Shown piece by piece: positions 8,721 to 17,556 of a stretch of 64,000 bases of DNA (within the stretch, counting starts at the first letter, position 1; the number at the start of each line of letters is the position of its first letter). The position numbers were made by a program, and so were the translations under genes. The DNA comes from Polaromonas sp. SP1 (GTDB lineage Bacteria > Pseudomonadota > Gammaproteobacteria > Burkholderiales > Burkholderiaceae_C). The DNA lies in NCBI RefSeq assembly GCF_003711205.1, contig NZ_CP031013.1, positions 3,762,501 through 3,826,500 on the forward strand, given 5' to 3'. The notes below the pieces were generated by a model. It searched no databases and was not told the DNA's origin. It saw only the letters and a program-made list of their open reading frames with translations.

Positions 8721-10868
8721 ATGAAGACCATCAAATACCAGATCGACAACGGCATCGCCACCATCACCTTCGACGAGCCGGACTCTCCCGTCAACACCAT
8801 GTGCCTGCAATGGCAGGACGACCTGAGCGAAGTCACTGCTCAGGCCGTGAAAGACAAGGCTGCACTCAAGGGCGTCATCCTCGCGTCCGCCAAGAGCACT
8901 TTTTTTGCCGGCGCCGACCTCAAGGCCGTGATGCGCCTCACACCGGCCGATGCGCCCAAGGCGTATGCCGAAGTCGAGCGCGTCAAGAAAAACTTCCGTG
9001 CCCTGGAAACGCTGGGCATCCCAGTGGCCAGTTGCCTTAACGGCACGGCCCTGGGTGGCGGCTGGGAGGTCGCATTGGTTGGCCATTACCGCGTGGCGGT
9101 GGACGATGCCAAAACACAGTTCGGCCTGCCTGAAGTGACACTGGGCCTCTTGCCCGGCGCGAGCGGCGTGACCAAGATGACGCGCCACCTGGGCCTGATG
9201 GGCGCGCAGCCTTACCTCGTCGAAGGCAAGACATTCGGGCCGCGCCAGGCGCTGGAGCTAGGCCTGGTGCACGAACTGGTGGCCGATGCAGCTGCGCTGC
9301 GCGGCAAGGCGCTGGCCTGGATCGCCGCCAACCCAGCGGCACAACAGCCGTGGGACGCCAAAGACTACAAAATCCCCGGCGGCACACCGGCCAACCCCAA
9401 GATCGCGGCGGCGCTCAGCGTCGCGCCTGCCATGCTCAAGAAACAAACGCGCGGGCTCTACCCGGCCCCCGAGGCCATCATGGCCTGCATGGTCGAAGGC
9501 GCACTGGTCGACCTGGAAACCGCGTATCGCATCGAAAGCCGCTACCTCGCGAAACTCATGACCGGCACGAACGCCAAGGCCATGATCAACACCTTTTTCT
9601 TCAACATGAACGCCATCAAGAACGGGCAGTCGCGCCCGTCCAAGGTGCCGCGCTTCAGGCCCAACAAGGTCGGCCTGCTGGGCGCCGGCATGATGGGTGC
9701 GGGCATTGCTTACGCGCAGGCCGCCAAAGGCATTGCCACGGTGTTAAAGGACGTGAACCAGGAAAAGGCCGATGTCGGCAAGGCTTACAGCAGCAAGATC
9801 ACCGCACCGCGTGTGGACAAAGGCCGCATGACGGCGGCCGAGCAAAGCGCCCTGCTCTCGCGCATCACTGCCACCGACCAGGTGAGCGAGCTGGCGGGTT
9901 GCGACCTGATCATTGAGGCGGTGTTCGAGCGGCGCGACCTCAAGGCCAAAGTCACGCAGGAGGCCGAGCCGCTGCTGGCGCCGGGCGGATTTTTTGCCTC
10001 GAACACCTCGACCTTGCCGATCTCCAGCCTGGCCACGGCCAGCGCCAAGCCCGAGAAATTCATCGGCATCCACTTCTTCAGCCCGGTCGACAAGATGAAG
10101 CTGGTCGAGATCATTCGCGGCCAACAGACCGACGATGAAACCGTGGCCCGCGCCTTTGACTATGTGCAGGCGCTGGGCAAGATCCCCATCGTGGTGAATG
10201 ACTCGCGCGGCTTCTACACCAGCCGCACCTTCGGCACCTTTGTGATGGAAGGCGCCGCCATGCTGGGCGAAGGCATACCCGCCGCCGCGATTGAAAACGC
10301 CGGCTTGCAGGCCGGCATGCCGGTAGGCCCGCTGGCCGTGCTGGATGAAACCGCGCTGTCGCTGAGCGTGCATGTGCTGGACCAGACACGCACCGACTTC
10401 ACCGCCGAAGGAAAAACCTACACCGCCACGCCCGGCGAGCTGCTGGTCGAGCGCATGGTGAAAGAGTTAAAACGCCCCGGGCGCGCTGCCGGCGGTGGCT
10501 TTTACGACTACCCCACAGAGCCGGGGGCGAAGAAGCACCTGTGGCCTGAACTCAAAGCCTTGTTTGAAAAACCCGGTGCGGCCTGGGACATCCACGAACT
10601 CAAGGACCGCCTGCTCTACCGCCAGGCGGTGGAAACCGCCCGCTGCCTGAGCGAAGGTGTGCTCACCACCGTGCACGACGCCAATATCGGCTCCATCTTC
10701 GGCATCGGCTTTCCGGCCTGGACGGGCGGCGCGATGCAGTTCATTTACGGCATGGGTGTTGACGCCTTTGTCACCCGCTGTGCGGGCTTGGCTGCCAAAT
10801 TCGGCCCCGGCTTTGCGCTGACGGACGTCGTCAAAGACGCGATTCGCAAGCACCAGCCGGTCTATTGA
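8721..10868 (+). CDS. FadB/FadJ-like multifunctional beta-oxidation protein (enoyl-CoA hydratase / 3-hydroxyacyl-CoA dehydrogenase)
   Basis: A 715-aa fusion. Residues 1 to about 190 are a crotonase domain with the oxyanion-hole stretch [10 protein letters not shown] and the Glu-bearing GGGWEVAL and [15 protein letters not shown]. Residues 315-490 form the NAD domain ([14 protein letters not shown] and [14 protein letters not shown]), followed by the C-terminal dehydrogenase domains. It hydrates enoyl-CoA and oxidises 3-hydroxyacyl-CoA with NAD. It is cotranscribed with the thiolase five bases upstream. FadB and FadJ cannot be told apart without alignment; the length fits both. Confidence 0.94.
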   Translation: MKTIKYQIDNGIATITFDEPDSPVNTMCLQWQDDLSEVTAQAVKDKAALKGVILASAKSTFFAGADLKAVMRLTPADAPKAYAEVERVKKNFRALETLGIPVASCLNGTALGGGWEVALVGHYRVAVDDAKTQFGLPEVTLGLLPGASGVTKMTRHLGLMGAQPYLVEGKTFGPRQALELGLVHELVADAAALRGKALAWIAANPAAQQPWDAKDYKIPGGTPANPKIAAALSVAPAMLKKQTRGLYPAPEAIMACMVEGALVDLETAYRIESRYLAKLMTGTNAKAMINTFFFNMNAIKNGQSRPSKVPRFRPNKVGLLGAGMMGAGIAYAQAAKGIATVLKDVNQEKADVGKAYSSKITAPRVDKGRMTAAEQSALLSRITATDQVSELAGCDLIIEAVFERRDLKAKVTQEAEPLLAPGGFFASNTSTLPISSLATASAKPEKFIGIHFFSPVDKMKLVEIIRGQQTDDETVARAFDYVQALGKIPIVVNDSRGFYTSRTFGTFVMEGAAMLGEGIPAAAIENAGLQAGMPVGPLAVLDETALSLSVHVLDQTRTDFTAEGKTYTATPGELLVERMVKELKRPGRAAGGGFYDYPTEPGAKKHLWPELKALFEKPGAAWDIHELKDRLLYRQAVETARCLSEGVLTTVHDANIGSIFGIGFPAWTGGAMQFIYGMGVDAFVTRCAGLAAKFGPGFALTDVVKDAIRKHQPVY

Positions 10869-10923
10869 GCTTCACTGTTCACCCTTTTCATTCATCTTCA
10901 GCTCCACCTACTCCATCCATTTC

Positions 10924-11667
10924 ATGCCAAGACTCAAGAACAAGATCAGCATCATCACCGGCGGCGCCCAGGGCATAGGCCTGGCCACCGCCCTCAAATT
11001 TGCGGAGGAAGGCGCGACCGTGATCGTTTGCGACGTCAAGCAAGCCGGCGTGGACGAAGCCGTCAAACAATGCCAGGCCCTGGGCGCCCAGCCCGTGGGT
11101 TATGTGATGGACGTAACGCAACGCGCCATGGTCGATGCCGTGATCGGCAAAGTCAAAGACCAGTTCGGCCGCATCGACGTGCTCGTCAACAACGCCGGCA
11201 TCACACAGGACGCACGCCTGCAGAAGATGACGCTGGAACAATTCGACAAAGTCATCGACGTCAACCTGCGCGGCGTCTTTCATTGCGCGCAAGCGGTGGC
11301 CGACACCATGGTGGCCCAGGGCAGCGGTGTGATCCTCAACGCCAGCTCGGTCGTCGGTATCTACGGGAACTTCGGCCAGACAAATTACGCGGCCAGCAAG
11401 TTCGGCGTGATCGGCTTTACGAAAACCTGGAGCCGCGAACTGGGCCCCAAGGGCGTGCGCGTCAATGCAGTGGCGCCGGGCTTTGTCGCGACGCCGATCC
11501 TGAACACGATCCCGGACAAGGTGCTCAAGGAGATGGAAGCGCATGTGCCGCTCAGGCGGCTGGGGCGGCCCGAGGAGATTGCAAGCGTCTACGCGTTTCT
11601 GGCGAGCGACGAGGCCAGCTACATCAATGGGGCCGTGATCGAGGTGTCGGGAGGAATGTCGGTTTAA
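10924..11667 (+). CDS. SDR-family 3-oxoacyl reductase (FabG-like)
   Basis: A 247-aa classical short-chain dehydrogenase. The cofactor motif TGGAQGIG (residues 12-19), NNAG, the active-site Ser in NASSVVG and YAASK near residue 156 are all present, and the tail GGMSV is typical of FabG. It lies 55 bases after the FadB-like gene. It probably reduces or oxidises 3-hydroxyacyl intermediates or a related substrate in the same pathway, but a FabG role in fatty-acid synthesis cannot be excluded. The ribosome binding site is weak. Confidence 0.88.
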   Translation: MPRLKNKISIITGGAQGIGLATALKFAEEGATVIVCDVKQAGVDEAVKQCQALGAQPVGYVMDVTQRAMVDAVIGKVKDQFGRIDVLVNNAGITQDARLQKMTLEQFDKVIDVNLRGVFHCAQAVADTMVAQGSGVILNASSVVGIYGNFGQTNYAASKFGVIGFTKTWSRELGPKGVRVNAVAPGFVATPILNTIPDKVLKEMEAHVPLRRLGRPEEIASVYAFLASDEASYINGAVIEVSGGMSV

Positions 11668-11686
11668 AACGCCGCAAACGCCGACG

Positions 11687-12094
11687 CTATTTCTTGCGCC
11701 TGATGACAAAGGCATTCACGGCCTGCTCAAAGCCCACCGCCGGGTAGTAAGACATGGCGCCGGGTGCAGATAACAGGATGAGGGAAACCTCGTCTCCGAT
11801 GATTCTTTGCGTCCGGCGAATCAGCTCGGTACCAATGCCTTTGCCTTGAAGCGCTTTGTCCACCGCCAGATCAGACAGGTAGCAGCAATAGCTGTAGTCG
11901 GTGAGCGATCGGCTGACACCGACCAGGCGACCGACCTGCCATGCAGAAATAACGAGGCTGGGAGCCGCAAACATGCGTGCAATCCGGGGCAGATCAGCGG
12001 TTGGCCGCGTGATGCCGGAGGCGTCGAAAACGCGTGCTACCTCTACAGGGTCCAGCGGGTAGTTGTGACGGTACTCAATCGTGCTTTCTGACAT
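11687..12094 (-). CDS. GNAT-family N-acetyltransferase
   Basis: A 135-aa single-domain acetyltransferase. Motif A, with the acetyl-CoA pyrophosphate loop, is visible as LAVDKALQGKGIGTELI near residues 76-92, and a later strand reads YYPAVGFE. The acceptor is unknown. It converges on the SDR gene with 19 bases between stop codons, and its own promoter must lie below the minus-strand terminator at 12185-12209. Confidence 0.85.
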   Translation of the reverse strand: MSESTIEYRHNYPLDPVEVARVFDASGITRPTADLPRIARMFAAPSLVISAWQVGRLVGVSRSLTDYSYCCYLSDLAVDKALQGKGIGTELIRRTQRIIGDEVSLILLSAPGAMSYYPAVGFEQAVNAFVIRRKK

Positions 12095-12184
12095 GGCGCC
12101 CTGGAAGATGTGGTGACGGTTCTGCCATTAATTCTAGGTGGGCAGGTTGCGCCCGTTCGCCGAGGCGCAGAAGGCAGGCCAGGC

Positions 12185-12255
12185 AAAAAAAAGCCCGGAC
12201 AAACCGGGCCGTAATCTGGCATGGCCAGAGGGAGGGATGCGGCCCTGAGGCCGCA
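12185..12255 (-). ncRNA. Candidate minus-strand small RNA with intrinsic terminator
   Basis: Three perfect hairpins are stacked: TGCGGCC-CTGA-GGCCGCA (12238-12255), CTGGC-ATG-GCCAG (12216-12228) and GCCCGG-ACAAA-CCGGGC (12193-12209). Read on the minus strand, the last is followed by eight T residues, a textbook terminator. No minus-strand gene ends here; the nearest one upstream on that strand is separated by a plus-strand gene. The single-stranded segment between hairpins is C-rich (TCCCTCCC). A small RNA or the decayed end of a longer transcript would both fit. Confidence 0.4.
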
Positions 12256-12296
12256 AGCTCAATTTAGCCGGTTACATCACGGGGGCTTGTAGGAGA

Positions 12297-12338
12297 ATGT
12301 CCCAAAAAAGCCCTTTTCATGATCGTCAACCCCTCTGA
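12297..12338 (+). CDS. Possible 13-aa leader ORF overlapping the next gene
   Basis: This is the only good ribosome binding site in the region: TAGGAG lies directly before ATG 12297, in a different frame from the gene at 12319. It would encode MSQKSPFHDRQPL and end inside that gene. It may couple or limit translation of the downstream protein, or the spacing may be coincidental. Confidence 0.25.
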   Translation: MSQKSPFHDRQPL

Positions 12339-12657
12339 TGTCATCGACGACCTCATCCAGCGCATCACCTCCATCGTGCTGCGGACCTATGAGGTAGAGC
12401 AACTGCTGCCGCACGACAGCGCCGAGCGCCTCTCGCTGGCCAGCCACGAACTGATCAGCGCCGTCTCCACCGATACGGGGCATATCGAGTTCTCCTGTGA
12501 GCTGCTCCTCAAAGCCGAAGAGCGGCGCAGCTCCTTCCTGGTGAAAGTCCAGGGCCGCGCCGCCTATGAAACGCCGATGTGGCGCATCAACGAAATCGAT
12601 GATGTTGTTGTCGACCCGCAAGACCGCGGAGACTCTGGATTTGCCGGCCTGAACTGA
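12319..12657 (+). CDS. Hypothetical protein
   Basis: A 112-aa soluble protein that I do not recognise. It has an acidic amphipathic N-terminal half and a beta-rich C-terminal half (SSFLVKVQGRAAYE) with no catalytic motif. No signal peptide or membrane segment is seen. The ATG lacks a ribosome binding site at normal distance; a good one lies 24 bases upstream and serves an out-of-frame mini-ORF. The stop is 11 bases from the convergent next gene. Confidence 0.6.
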   Translation: MIVNPSDVIDDLIQRITSIVLRTYEVEQLLPHDSAERLSLASHELISAVSTDTGHIEFSCELLLKAEERRSSFLVKVQGRAAYETPMWRINEIDDVVVDPQDRGDSGFAGLN

Positions 12658-12668
12658 AAGCGGCGGAC

Positions 12669-13142
12669 CTAGGCGCCGGCGGCGCGAAGATCGTTGGCGT
12701 CGTACAACCTGCTCACATTTCGGCAGCCTTCCCTGACAAAGAAAATCCACCGGCCTTCCTTCTGATGCCAGCAGAGGCCTCGCACCGTCGCTGTGCCGCG
12801 CGCCCTATCGTCCTGCGCCGCGATCACTTCAACGATTTGCCCCTTGGCAAACTCAGGGGGCGGCTTTCCCTGCGTGACCTCTTCTTCCGGCAAATTGAGC
12901 GCGATCGCATGAAACGCCGGCGTTGCACTCAACGCAGCTTGCAGCTCCGACCGGTTGACACCCAGGGAGAAACCCAGGCTCATGTACCAAACCACGGCCG
13001 CTTTGGTTTCGGTGTCAGCCAGCCCGGCGATCTCCAGCTTTCGTTTCAATTGACGGGTGAGCCATTCAAGGCGCGTACGGCCAGGTGCTATGGGCGGGTC
13101 GTTCGGGCCCACGGCCGAAGGGGCAAAGAGTTGAGGTTTCAA
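12669..13142 (-). CDS. Hypothetical protein with C-terminal SH3-like/beta module
   Basis: An unrecognised protein. The frame is open up to 13274, but that far start is a TTG inside the palindrome at 13270-13287. I prefer TTG 13142, which has GGAG five bases upstream and gives 157 aa starting MKPQLFAPSAV. A basic helical region (RLEWLTRQLKRKLEIAG) is followed by a Pro-linked C-terminal beta module (KGQIVEVIAAQDDRARGTA, then LCWHQKEGRWIFFV). No enzyme motif is visible. It is divergent from the MarR-GNAT gene and might share its control. Confidence 0.6.
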   Translation of the reverse strand: MKPQLFAPSAVGPNDPPIAPGRTRLEWLTRQLKRKLEIAGLADTETKAAVVWYMSLGFSLGVNRSELQAALSATPAFHAIALNLPEEEVTQGKPPPEFAKGQIVEVIAAQDDRARGTATVRGLCWHQKEGRWIFFVREGCRNVSRLYDANDLRAAGA

Positions 13143-13269
13143 GAAAGCTCCAGATAGATGTTGGAGCTGATTGAAACGGGGCAACTGGGGCGACGGGGTT
13201 AAACGTCCTGAAATAAAACACAAAACGCGCAAGGGGAGTTGGCCCAGCGGATTCAATTTACTTGACTTT

Positions 13270-13287
13270 GTCAATCAATTGATTGAC
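13270..13287. promoter_or_regulatory. 18-bp perfect palindrome, likely MarR operator
   Basis: GTCAATCAATTGATTGAC is fully self-complementary. It ends 10 bases before the ATG of a MarR-domain protein, overlapping a TTGACT -35-like element at 13262. Size, symmetry and place fit autoregulation by the MarR domain. Confidence 0.65.
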
Positions 13288-13297
13288 GATAGCCGCC

Positions 13298-14260
13298 ATG
13301 ACACCGTCAAACACCCTCGCCCCCTCTTCTTCTGCAACGGCCGACACGGCCCGCATCAAGGCGATCCGCCAATTCAACCGCTTCTACACGCAGCGCATCG
13401 GCGTACTTGACCCTTACCTGGGCAGCGAGTTTTCGCTGACGGAGGTGCGGGTGCTGTACGAACTGGCCCACCGCGACCAGCCCACCGCGACGGAGCTCGG
13501 GCGCGACCTGTCGCTGGACGCGGGCTACCTGAGCCGCATCCTGCGGCGCTTTGAAAGCAAGGGCTGGCTGGCGCGCGTGCCCTCGATGGCGGACGCGCGG
13601 CAAAGCCTTTTGAAGCTGACGGACGCCGGGCACGCCGTGTTTGCGCCGCTGCAGCAGCAATCGCGCGACGAGGCGGCCGCCCTGCTGGCGGCACTGGCGC
13701 CGGCCGACCAGCAAAAGCTGGTAAGCGCCATGACCACGGTGCAGCGCCTGCTGGCCGGCCCGGACGCGCCGGCCGCAACGCGCACCGTGATCCTGCGCGA
13801 CCCGAAGCCCGGCGACATGGGCTGGGTGGTGCAGCAGCACGGCGAGATCTACGCGCGCGAGTACGGCTGGAACGGCGAGTTCGAGGCGCTGGTGGCCGAC
13901 ATCGCGGGCAAATACCTCAAGAACTACCAGCCGGACTGGGAAAAATGCTGGATCGCCGAGATCGACGGGGAACGGGTGGGTGCGGTGTTTGTGGTGCGCA
14001 AATCGGCCACGGTGGCACAGCTGCGCATGCTGATCCTCACGCCGGGCGCGCGCGGGCTGGGCCTGGGCGGGCGGCTGACGGACGAATGCCTGGCGTTTGC
14101 GCGCGCCAGGGGCTACAAAAAAATGGTGCTCTGGACCAACAGCCTGCTGGAAGCGGCCCGCGCCATTTATGCAAAGCGCGGTTTTGTGCTGACCCAAAGC
14201 GAGCCCCACCACAGCTTCGGGCATGACCTGGTGGGGGAAACCTGGGAACTACGTCTCTAG
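13298..14260 (+). CDS. MarR-family regulator fused to a GNAT acetyltransferase
   Basis: About 320 aa. The N-terminal half (about 10-150) is a MarR winged helix: SLTEVRVLYELAH, the recognition-helix region LSLDAGYLSRILRRFE and a wing with SMADARQSLLKLTDAG. The C-terminal half (about 165-320) is a GNAT domain with the acetyl-CoA loop TPGARGLGLGGRLTDECL and a closing ARAIYAKRGFVL strand. Such fusions are known in Proteobacteria, but the acetylated substrate is generally unknown. ATG 13298 was preferred to TTG 13283, which lies in the palindrome. It is probably autoregulated through the 18-bp palindrome. Confidence 0.9.
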   Translation: MTPSNTLAPSSSATADTARIKAIRQFNRFYTQRIGVLDPYLGSEFSLTEVRVLYELAHRDQPTATELGRDLSLDAGYLSRILRRFESKGWLARVPSMADARQSLLKLTDAGHAVFAPLQQQSRDEAAALLAALAPADQQKLVSAMTTVQRLLAGPDAPAATRTVILRDPKPGDMGWVVQQHGEIYAREYGWNGEFEALVADIAGKYLKNYQPDWEKCWIAEIDGERVGAVFVVRKSATVAQLRMLILTPGARGLGLGGRLTDECLAFARARGYKKMVLWTNSLLEAARAIYAKRGFVLTQSEPHHSFGHDLVGETWELRL

Positions 14261-14325
14261 GTGGCTCCAGCGGCACCCGGGCGCCGGTAACGACGCCACC
14301 CATCGCCAAACGCGGGCGCCGCCGG

Positions 14326-14391
14326 AAAATTCAAGCAATTCAGGCGTCCAGCCAGCGTCCTGATTAGGCCTTTAGCTATCTTTTTAGTAGC
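14326..14391 (-). repeat. Dispersed 66-bp element, copy A
   Basis: Read on the minus strand: head GCTACTAAAAAGATAGC, 20 variable bases, then TGGCTGGACGCCTGAA, matching the family core GGGCTGGAGGCCTAAA at the same offset. It lies in the gap between the MarR-GNAT gene and the chromate transporter. Confidence 0.7.
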
Positions 14392-14457
14392 ACTGAAGTC
14401 TCCTCGGCTTAGCGGTGCGGGCCCGTGGTGCATCGATGAAGCGGCGATAATTCAGGC

Positions 14458-15033
14458 ATGAGCCTTCCACCCGCCCCGGACCGTCCGCAACCCAAATCCC
14501 TCACCGACCTCTTTGTTTCATTCACCTTGCTGGCCCTGCAGGGTTTCGGCGGTGTCCTGGCCATCGTGCAGCGCGAGCTGGTCGAAAAGAAGCGCTGGAT
14601 GACGCGTGAGGAGTTCATTGAAGACTGGGCCGTGGCGCAAATCATGCCGGGGCCCAACGTGGTGAACCTCTCGCTGATGGTGGGCGGGCGCTACTTCGGC
14701 CTGAAGGGTGCGATGGTGGCGCTGGCCGGCATGCTGACCGTGCCTTTGGTGCTCGTGCTGGTGCTGGCCGTGCTGTACGCCCAGTTTGCCGGCCACCCCG
14801 GCGTGGCGGGCGCCTTGCGCGGCATGGGAGCAGTGGCGGCCGGGTTGATTGCCGCGACGGGCCTGAAGCTTTTCGGCGCGCTGAAGACCAACGTGCTGGG
14901 CCTGCGCCTGTGCACCGGCCTGGGTGTGCTGTGTTTTGTGGCGATTGCGCTGCTGCGCATTCCGCTGGCCTATGTGTTGCTCACCCTGGGCGTGCTGGCC
15001 TGCATGCTGGCCTACCGGAGGCTCAAGCCATGA
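14458..15033 (+). CDS. chrA: Chromate transporter, first half (short-chain CHR protein)
   Basis: An inner-membrane protein of 191 aa corresponding to one CHR domain. The signature LQGFGGVLAIVQRELVEKK near residues 26-44 and IMPGPNVVNLSLMVG near residues 63-77 are typical. Short CHR proteins come as adjacent pairs whose products work together, and here the partner starts within this gene's stop codon (ATGA overlap). Chromate efflux is the family role; without assay, another oxyanion is possible. Confidence 0.9.
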   Translation: MSLPPAPDRPQPKSLTDLFVSFTLLALQGFGGVLAIVQRELVEKKRWMTREEFIEDWAVAQIMPGPNVVNLSLMVGGRYFGLKGAMVALAGMLTVPLVLVLVLAVLYAQFAGHPGVAGALRGMGAVAAGLIAATGLKLFGALKTNVLGLRLCTGLGVLCFVAIALLRIPLAYVLLTLGVLACMLAYRRLKP

Positions 15034-15623
15034 ACGAGCCGCTGCAAACGCTGCACCTGGCCTTCGGCGCGCGAGACTGGTTTGACCTGTTCCTGCACTA
15101 CCTCTCGCTGTCGCTGCTCTCTGTGGGCGGGGCCATCAGCACCGCGCCGGACATGCACCGTTTCCTGGTCGACAAGCAGCACTGGCTGACCGACGCGCAA
15201 TTCAACGCCTCCATCGCCATCGCGCAGGCGGCGCCGGGGCCCAATGTGCTGTTCATCGCCCTGCTGGGCTGGAATGTGGGTCTGAACGCCGGCGGCATGC
15301 TGACCGGCTTGCTGGGCGTCTTCCTGGCGCTGCTGGGCATTTTGATTCCCAGCACGACGCTGACCTATACGGCCGCGCAATGGGGCCACCGCAACCGCGA
15401 ACTGCGGGCGGTACGGGCCTTCAAGCAGGGCATGAGCCCCATCGTGGTGGCCTTGCTGATCGCCACCAGCTGGATTCTGGCCAGCGCCAACGGCAGTTCA
15501 CTCAAAGACTGGCCGGTCTGGCTGGTAACGGCGGCCTCGGCCGTCATCGTCTGGCGCAGCAAGATTCACCTGCTGTGGCTGCTGGGCGCGGGCGCCCTGC
15601 TCGGCTGGTACGGGCTGATCTAA
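15030..15623 (+). CDS. Chromate transporter, second half (short-chain CHR protein)
   Basis: A 197-aa partner CHR domain. It has SVGGAISTAPDMHRFLV near the N-terminus, equivalent to the GFGG region of its neighbour, and AAPGPNVLFIALLGWNVG. Start ATG 15030 overlaps the previous stop by four bases, implying translational coupling. A longer reading to 14910 would run through the upstream gene and was rejected. Its stop is two bases from the convergent rlmB stop. Confidence 0.9.
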   Translation: MNEPLQTLHLAFGARDWFDLFLHYLSLSLLSVGGAISTAPDMHRFLVDKQHWLTDAQFNASIAIAQAAPGPNVLFIALLGWNVGLNAGGMLTGLLGVFLALLGILIPSTTLTYTAAQWGHRNRELRAVRAFKQGMSPIVVALLIATSWILASANGSSLKDWPVWLVTAASAVIVWRSKIHLLWLLGAGALLGWYGLI

Positions 15624-15625
15624 AT

Positions 15626-16381
15626 CTAAACGGGGCGCCGCTGGCGCAGCGCTTCGTAGAGGCACACGCCGCTGGCCACCGACACGTTCAGGCTTTCCAC
15701 CGCGCCGTGCATCGGGATGCTGACCAGTTCATCGCAGGTCTTGCGCGTCAGCTGGCGCATGCCCTCGCCTTCGGCGCCCAGCACCAGGGCGACCGGGCCT
15801 TTCAAGTCCACGTCGTATATCGTTTTTTCGGCATCGTCGCTGGTGCCTATGCACCAGATATTGCGTTCCTTGAGCTCATTCAGGGTGCGCGCCAGGTTGG
15901 TCACCATGAAGTAAGGCATGGTCTCGGCAGCGCCGCTGGCGACCTTGGCCACGGTGGCGTTGATGCCCGCTGCGTGGTCTTTGGGGGCGATCACGGCGTG
16001 GGCGCCGGCGCCGTCGGCCACCCGCAGGCAGGCGCCGAGGTTGTGCGGGTCGGTCACGCCGTCAAGCACCAGCAGCAGTGGCTGCGCTGTACCGGCTTCC
16101 TCCAGTTGCTCCAGCAGCTCATCCAGCGACTTGACATGGGCCAGTGCGTCGACCCGTGCAACCACGCCCTGGTGGCCGTGGCTGCCGCACATCTTGGCCA
16201 GGCGCAGGCCGTCGGATTCGATCAGCCGGATGCCGGCTTCGCGGGCCCGGTCGGTGAACTGGCGCATGCGCGCATCACGGCGTGAAACATCAAAAAAGAC
16301 CTCCAGGACGGATTTGGGGGCGGTTTTGATGCGGACACCGACGGCATGAAAGCCAAAAAGCACTTTGGGGGAAGAAGACAT
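15626..16381 (-). CDS. rlmB: 23S rRNA (guanosine-2'-O-)-methyltransferase RlmB
   Basis: A SpoU-class methyltransferase, 251 aa, that methylates G2251 of 23S rRNA with S-adenosylmethionine. The N-terminal substrate domain begins VLFGFHAVGVRIK. The three SPOUT motifs are present: DPHNLGACLRVAD, VLGAEGEGMRQL and SLNVSVASGVCLYEAL, which together form the trefoil knot. The start at 16381 gives the normal N-terminus; upstream codons to 16426 are not family-like. Confidence 0.95.
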   Translation of the reverse strand: MSSSPKVLFGFHAVGVRIKTAPKSVLEVFFDVSRRDARMRQFTDRAREAGIRLIESDGLRLAKMCGSHGHQGVVARVDALAHVKSLDELLEQLEEAGTAQPLLLVLDGVTDPHNLGACLRVADGAGAHAVIAPKDHAAGINATVAKVASGAAETMPYFMVTNLARTLNELKERNIWCIGTSDDAEKTIYDVDLKGPVALVLGAEGEGMRQLTRKTCDELVSIPMHGAVESLNVSVASGVCLYEALRQRRPV

Positions 16382-16401
16382 CCAAGGATTATCGCCCCTG
16401 C

Positions 16402-16434
16402 CATTTCCGGAGCATTTCCAGAGCATTTCCGGGC
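16402..16434. repeat. Three tandem 11-bp repeats
   Basis: CATTTCCGGAG, CATTTCCAGAG and CATTTCCGGGC follow each other just upstream of rlmB and about 200 bases before the haem-domain gene. One helical turn per unit could suit protein binding, but simple duplication is as likely. Confidence 0.6.
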
Positions 16435-16593
16435 TGGCCGGGCGCTGGCAAGGGCGCGGACAAGGACTCTGCTTGCCTTGCTGGCCGTCAACGGCATTAC
16501 TACCGGTGTATCAGCCGCGACAAGCGGACACAATCCCGGCTGCGGCAAGACTAAAATAGTAACAAGTTGTTCACCCATTCAATTAAATAACTG

Positions 16594-16610
16594 GCGCCGC
16601 GAGACGGCGC
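16594..16610 (+). promoter_or_regulatory. Hairpin in the leader of the haem-domain sensor gene
   Basis: GCGCCG-CGAGA-CGGCGC forms a six-pair stem directly upstream of the ribosome binding site GGAGA at 16616-16620. It could affect translation or mRNA stability. Confidence 0.35.
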
Positions 16611-16624
16611 ACATCGGAGACCTT

Positions 16625-17503
16625 ATGGGCTTGAGACTCAAATTCAATCTGGTGCTGATCGTGGTCTTCCTGGCCGGCTTTGGGGCCGCTGGCTATTTGT
16701 CACGCCAGCTTTTGCAGGACAACGCCCGCGAAGAAGTGCTGCGCAACGCCAGGCTGATGATGGATACGGCGCTTTCGGTGCGCGCCTACACCGTCGAGCA
16801 AGTCAAGCCCCACCTGGACAAGCAGCTCGAGGAAGTCTTTTTGCCGCAAACCGTGCCGGCCTACGCCGCCACCGAAACGCTGGGCCACATCCAGAAAAAA
16901 TACCGCGACTACGGCTACAAGGAAGCCACGCTGAACCCGACCAACCCGCGTGACCGCGCCACCGACTGGGAAGCCGACATCGTCCAGCAGTTTCGCCAGA
17001 ACGCCGACTCGAAAGAGCTGATTTCCGAGCGGCCCGCCGCCACCGGCCGGCTGCTGTACATCGCCAAGCCCATCCAGATCACCAACGCGGCCTGCCTGCA
17101 GTGCCACAGCGTGCCGGCCAATGCGCCTGCCAGCATGATCAAGATCTACGGCGAGGCCAACGGTTTTGGCTGGAAGCACAACGAAATCATCGGCGCGCAG
17201 GTGGTGACCGTTCCCATGGACATCCCCATCCGCAACGCCGACCGCACCTTCAAGACCTTCATGGCGTCCCTGGCGGCGGTCTTCGCCGTGGTCTTTGTGG
17301 TGCTGAACCTGATGCTCAGCTGGCTCATCGTGCGGCCCATCCGCCGCATGTCGCAGGCCGCCGACAAAGTCAGCACCGGCGACTTCGATGTGCCCGAGTT
17401 TGCCGATGGCGGCAAGGATGAGGTGGCCGTGCTGGGCAGCTCGTTCAACCGCATGCGCCGCAGCCTGGAAAAAGCCATGCAGATGATCGACCGCGGCGAC
17501 TGA
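16625..17503 (+). CDS. Membrane haem-binding sensor-like protein (DUF3365/Tll0287-type domain plus HAMP)
   Basis: A 292-aa protein with two membrane helices (about residues 7-26 and 211-235) that enclose a periplasmic domain of the DUF3365 (Tll0287-like) type. The domain holds one c-type haem motif, CLQCHS, near residues 156-161. After the second helix comes a HAMP segment (about 235-288: RPIRRMSQAADKVSTGDFD) and then the protein ends, with no kinase, cyclase or methyl-accepting domain. It therefore looks like a redox or gas sensor that must pass its signal to another protein. The kinase-cyclase gene 53 bases downstream on the same strand is the obvious candidate. The start at 16625 has GGAGA and fits the membrane helix. 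Confidence 0.85.
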   Translation: MGLRLKFNLVLIVVFLAGFGAAGYLSRQLLQDNAREEVLRNARLMMDTALSVRAYTVEQVKPHLDKQLEEVFLPQTVPAYAATETLGHIQKKYRDYGYKEATLNPTNPRDRATDWEADIVQQFRQNADSKELISERPAATGRLLYIAKPIQITNAACLQCHSVPANAPASMIKIYGEANGFGWKHNEIIGAQVVTVPMDIPIRNADRTFKTFMASLAAVFAVVFVVLNLMLSWLIVRPIRRMSQAADKVSTGDFDVPEFADGGKDEVAVLGSSFNRMRRSLEKAMQMIDRGD

Positions 17504-17556
17504 TGCGCGGCACGCGCTGACTTGCTGAAACACCCCCCGACAAACGCGCCGGCCGA

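Noticed and set aside
13143..13274. N-terminal extension of the unknown protein up to TTG 13274
   Set aside because: Its start codon is inside the 18-bp palindrome, it has no ribosome binding site, and the residues are not protein-like. TTG 13142 has GGAG at proper spacing.
16346..16624. Extension of the haem-domain protein to 16346
   Set aside because: This would overlap rlmB. The start at 16625 has GGAGA and leads directly into the membrane helix.
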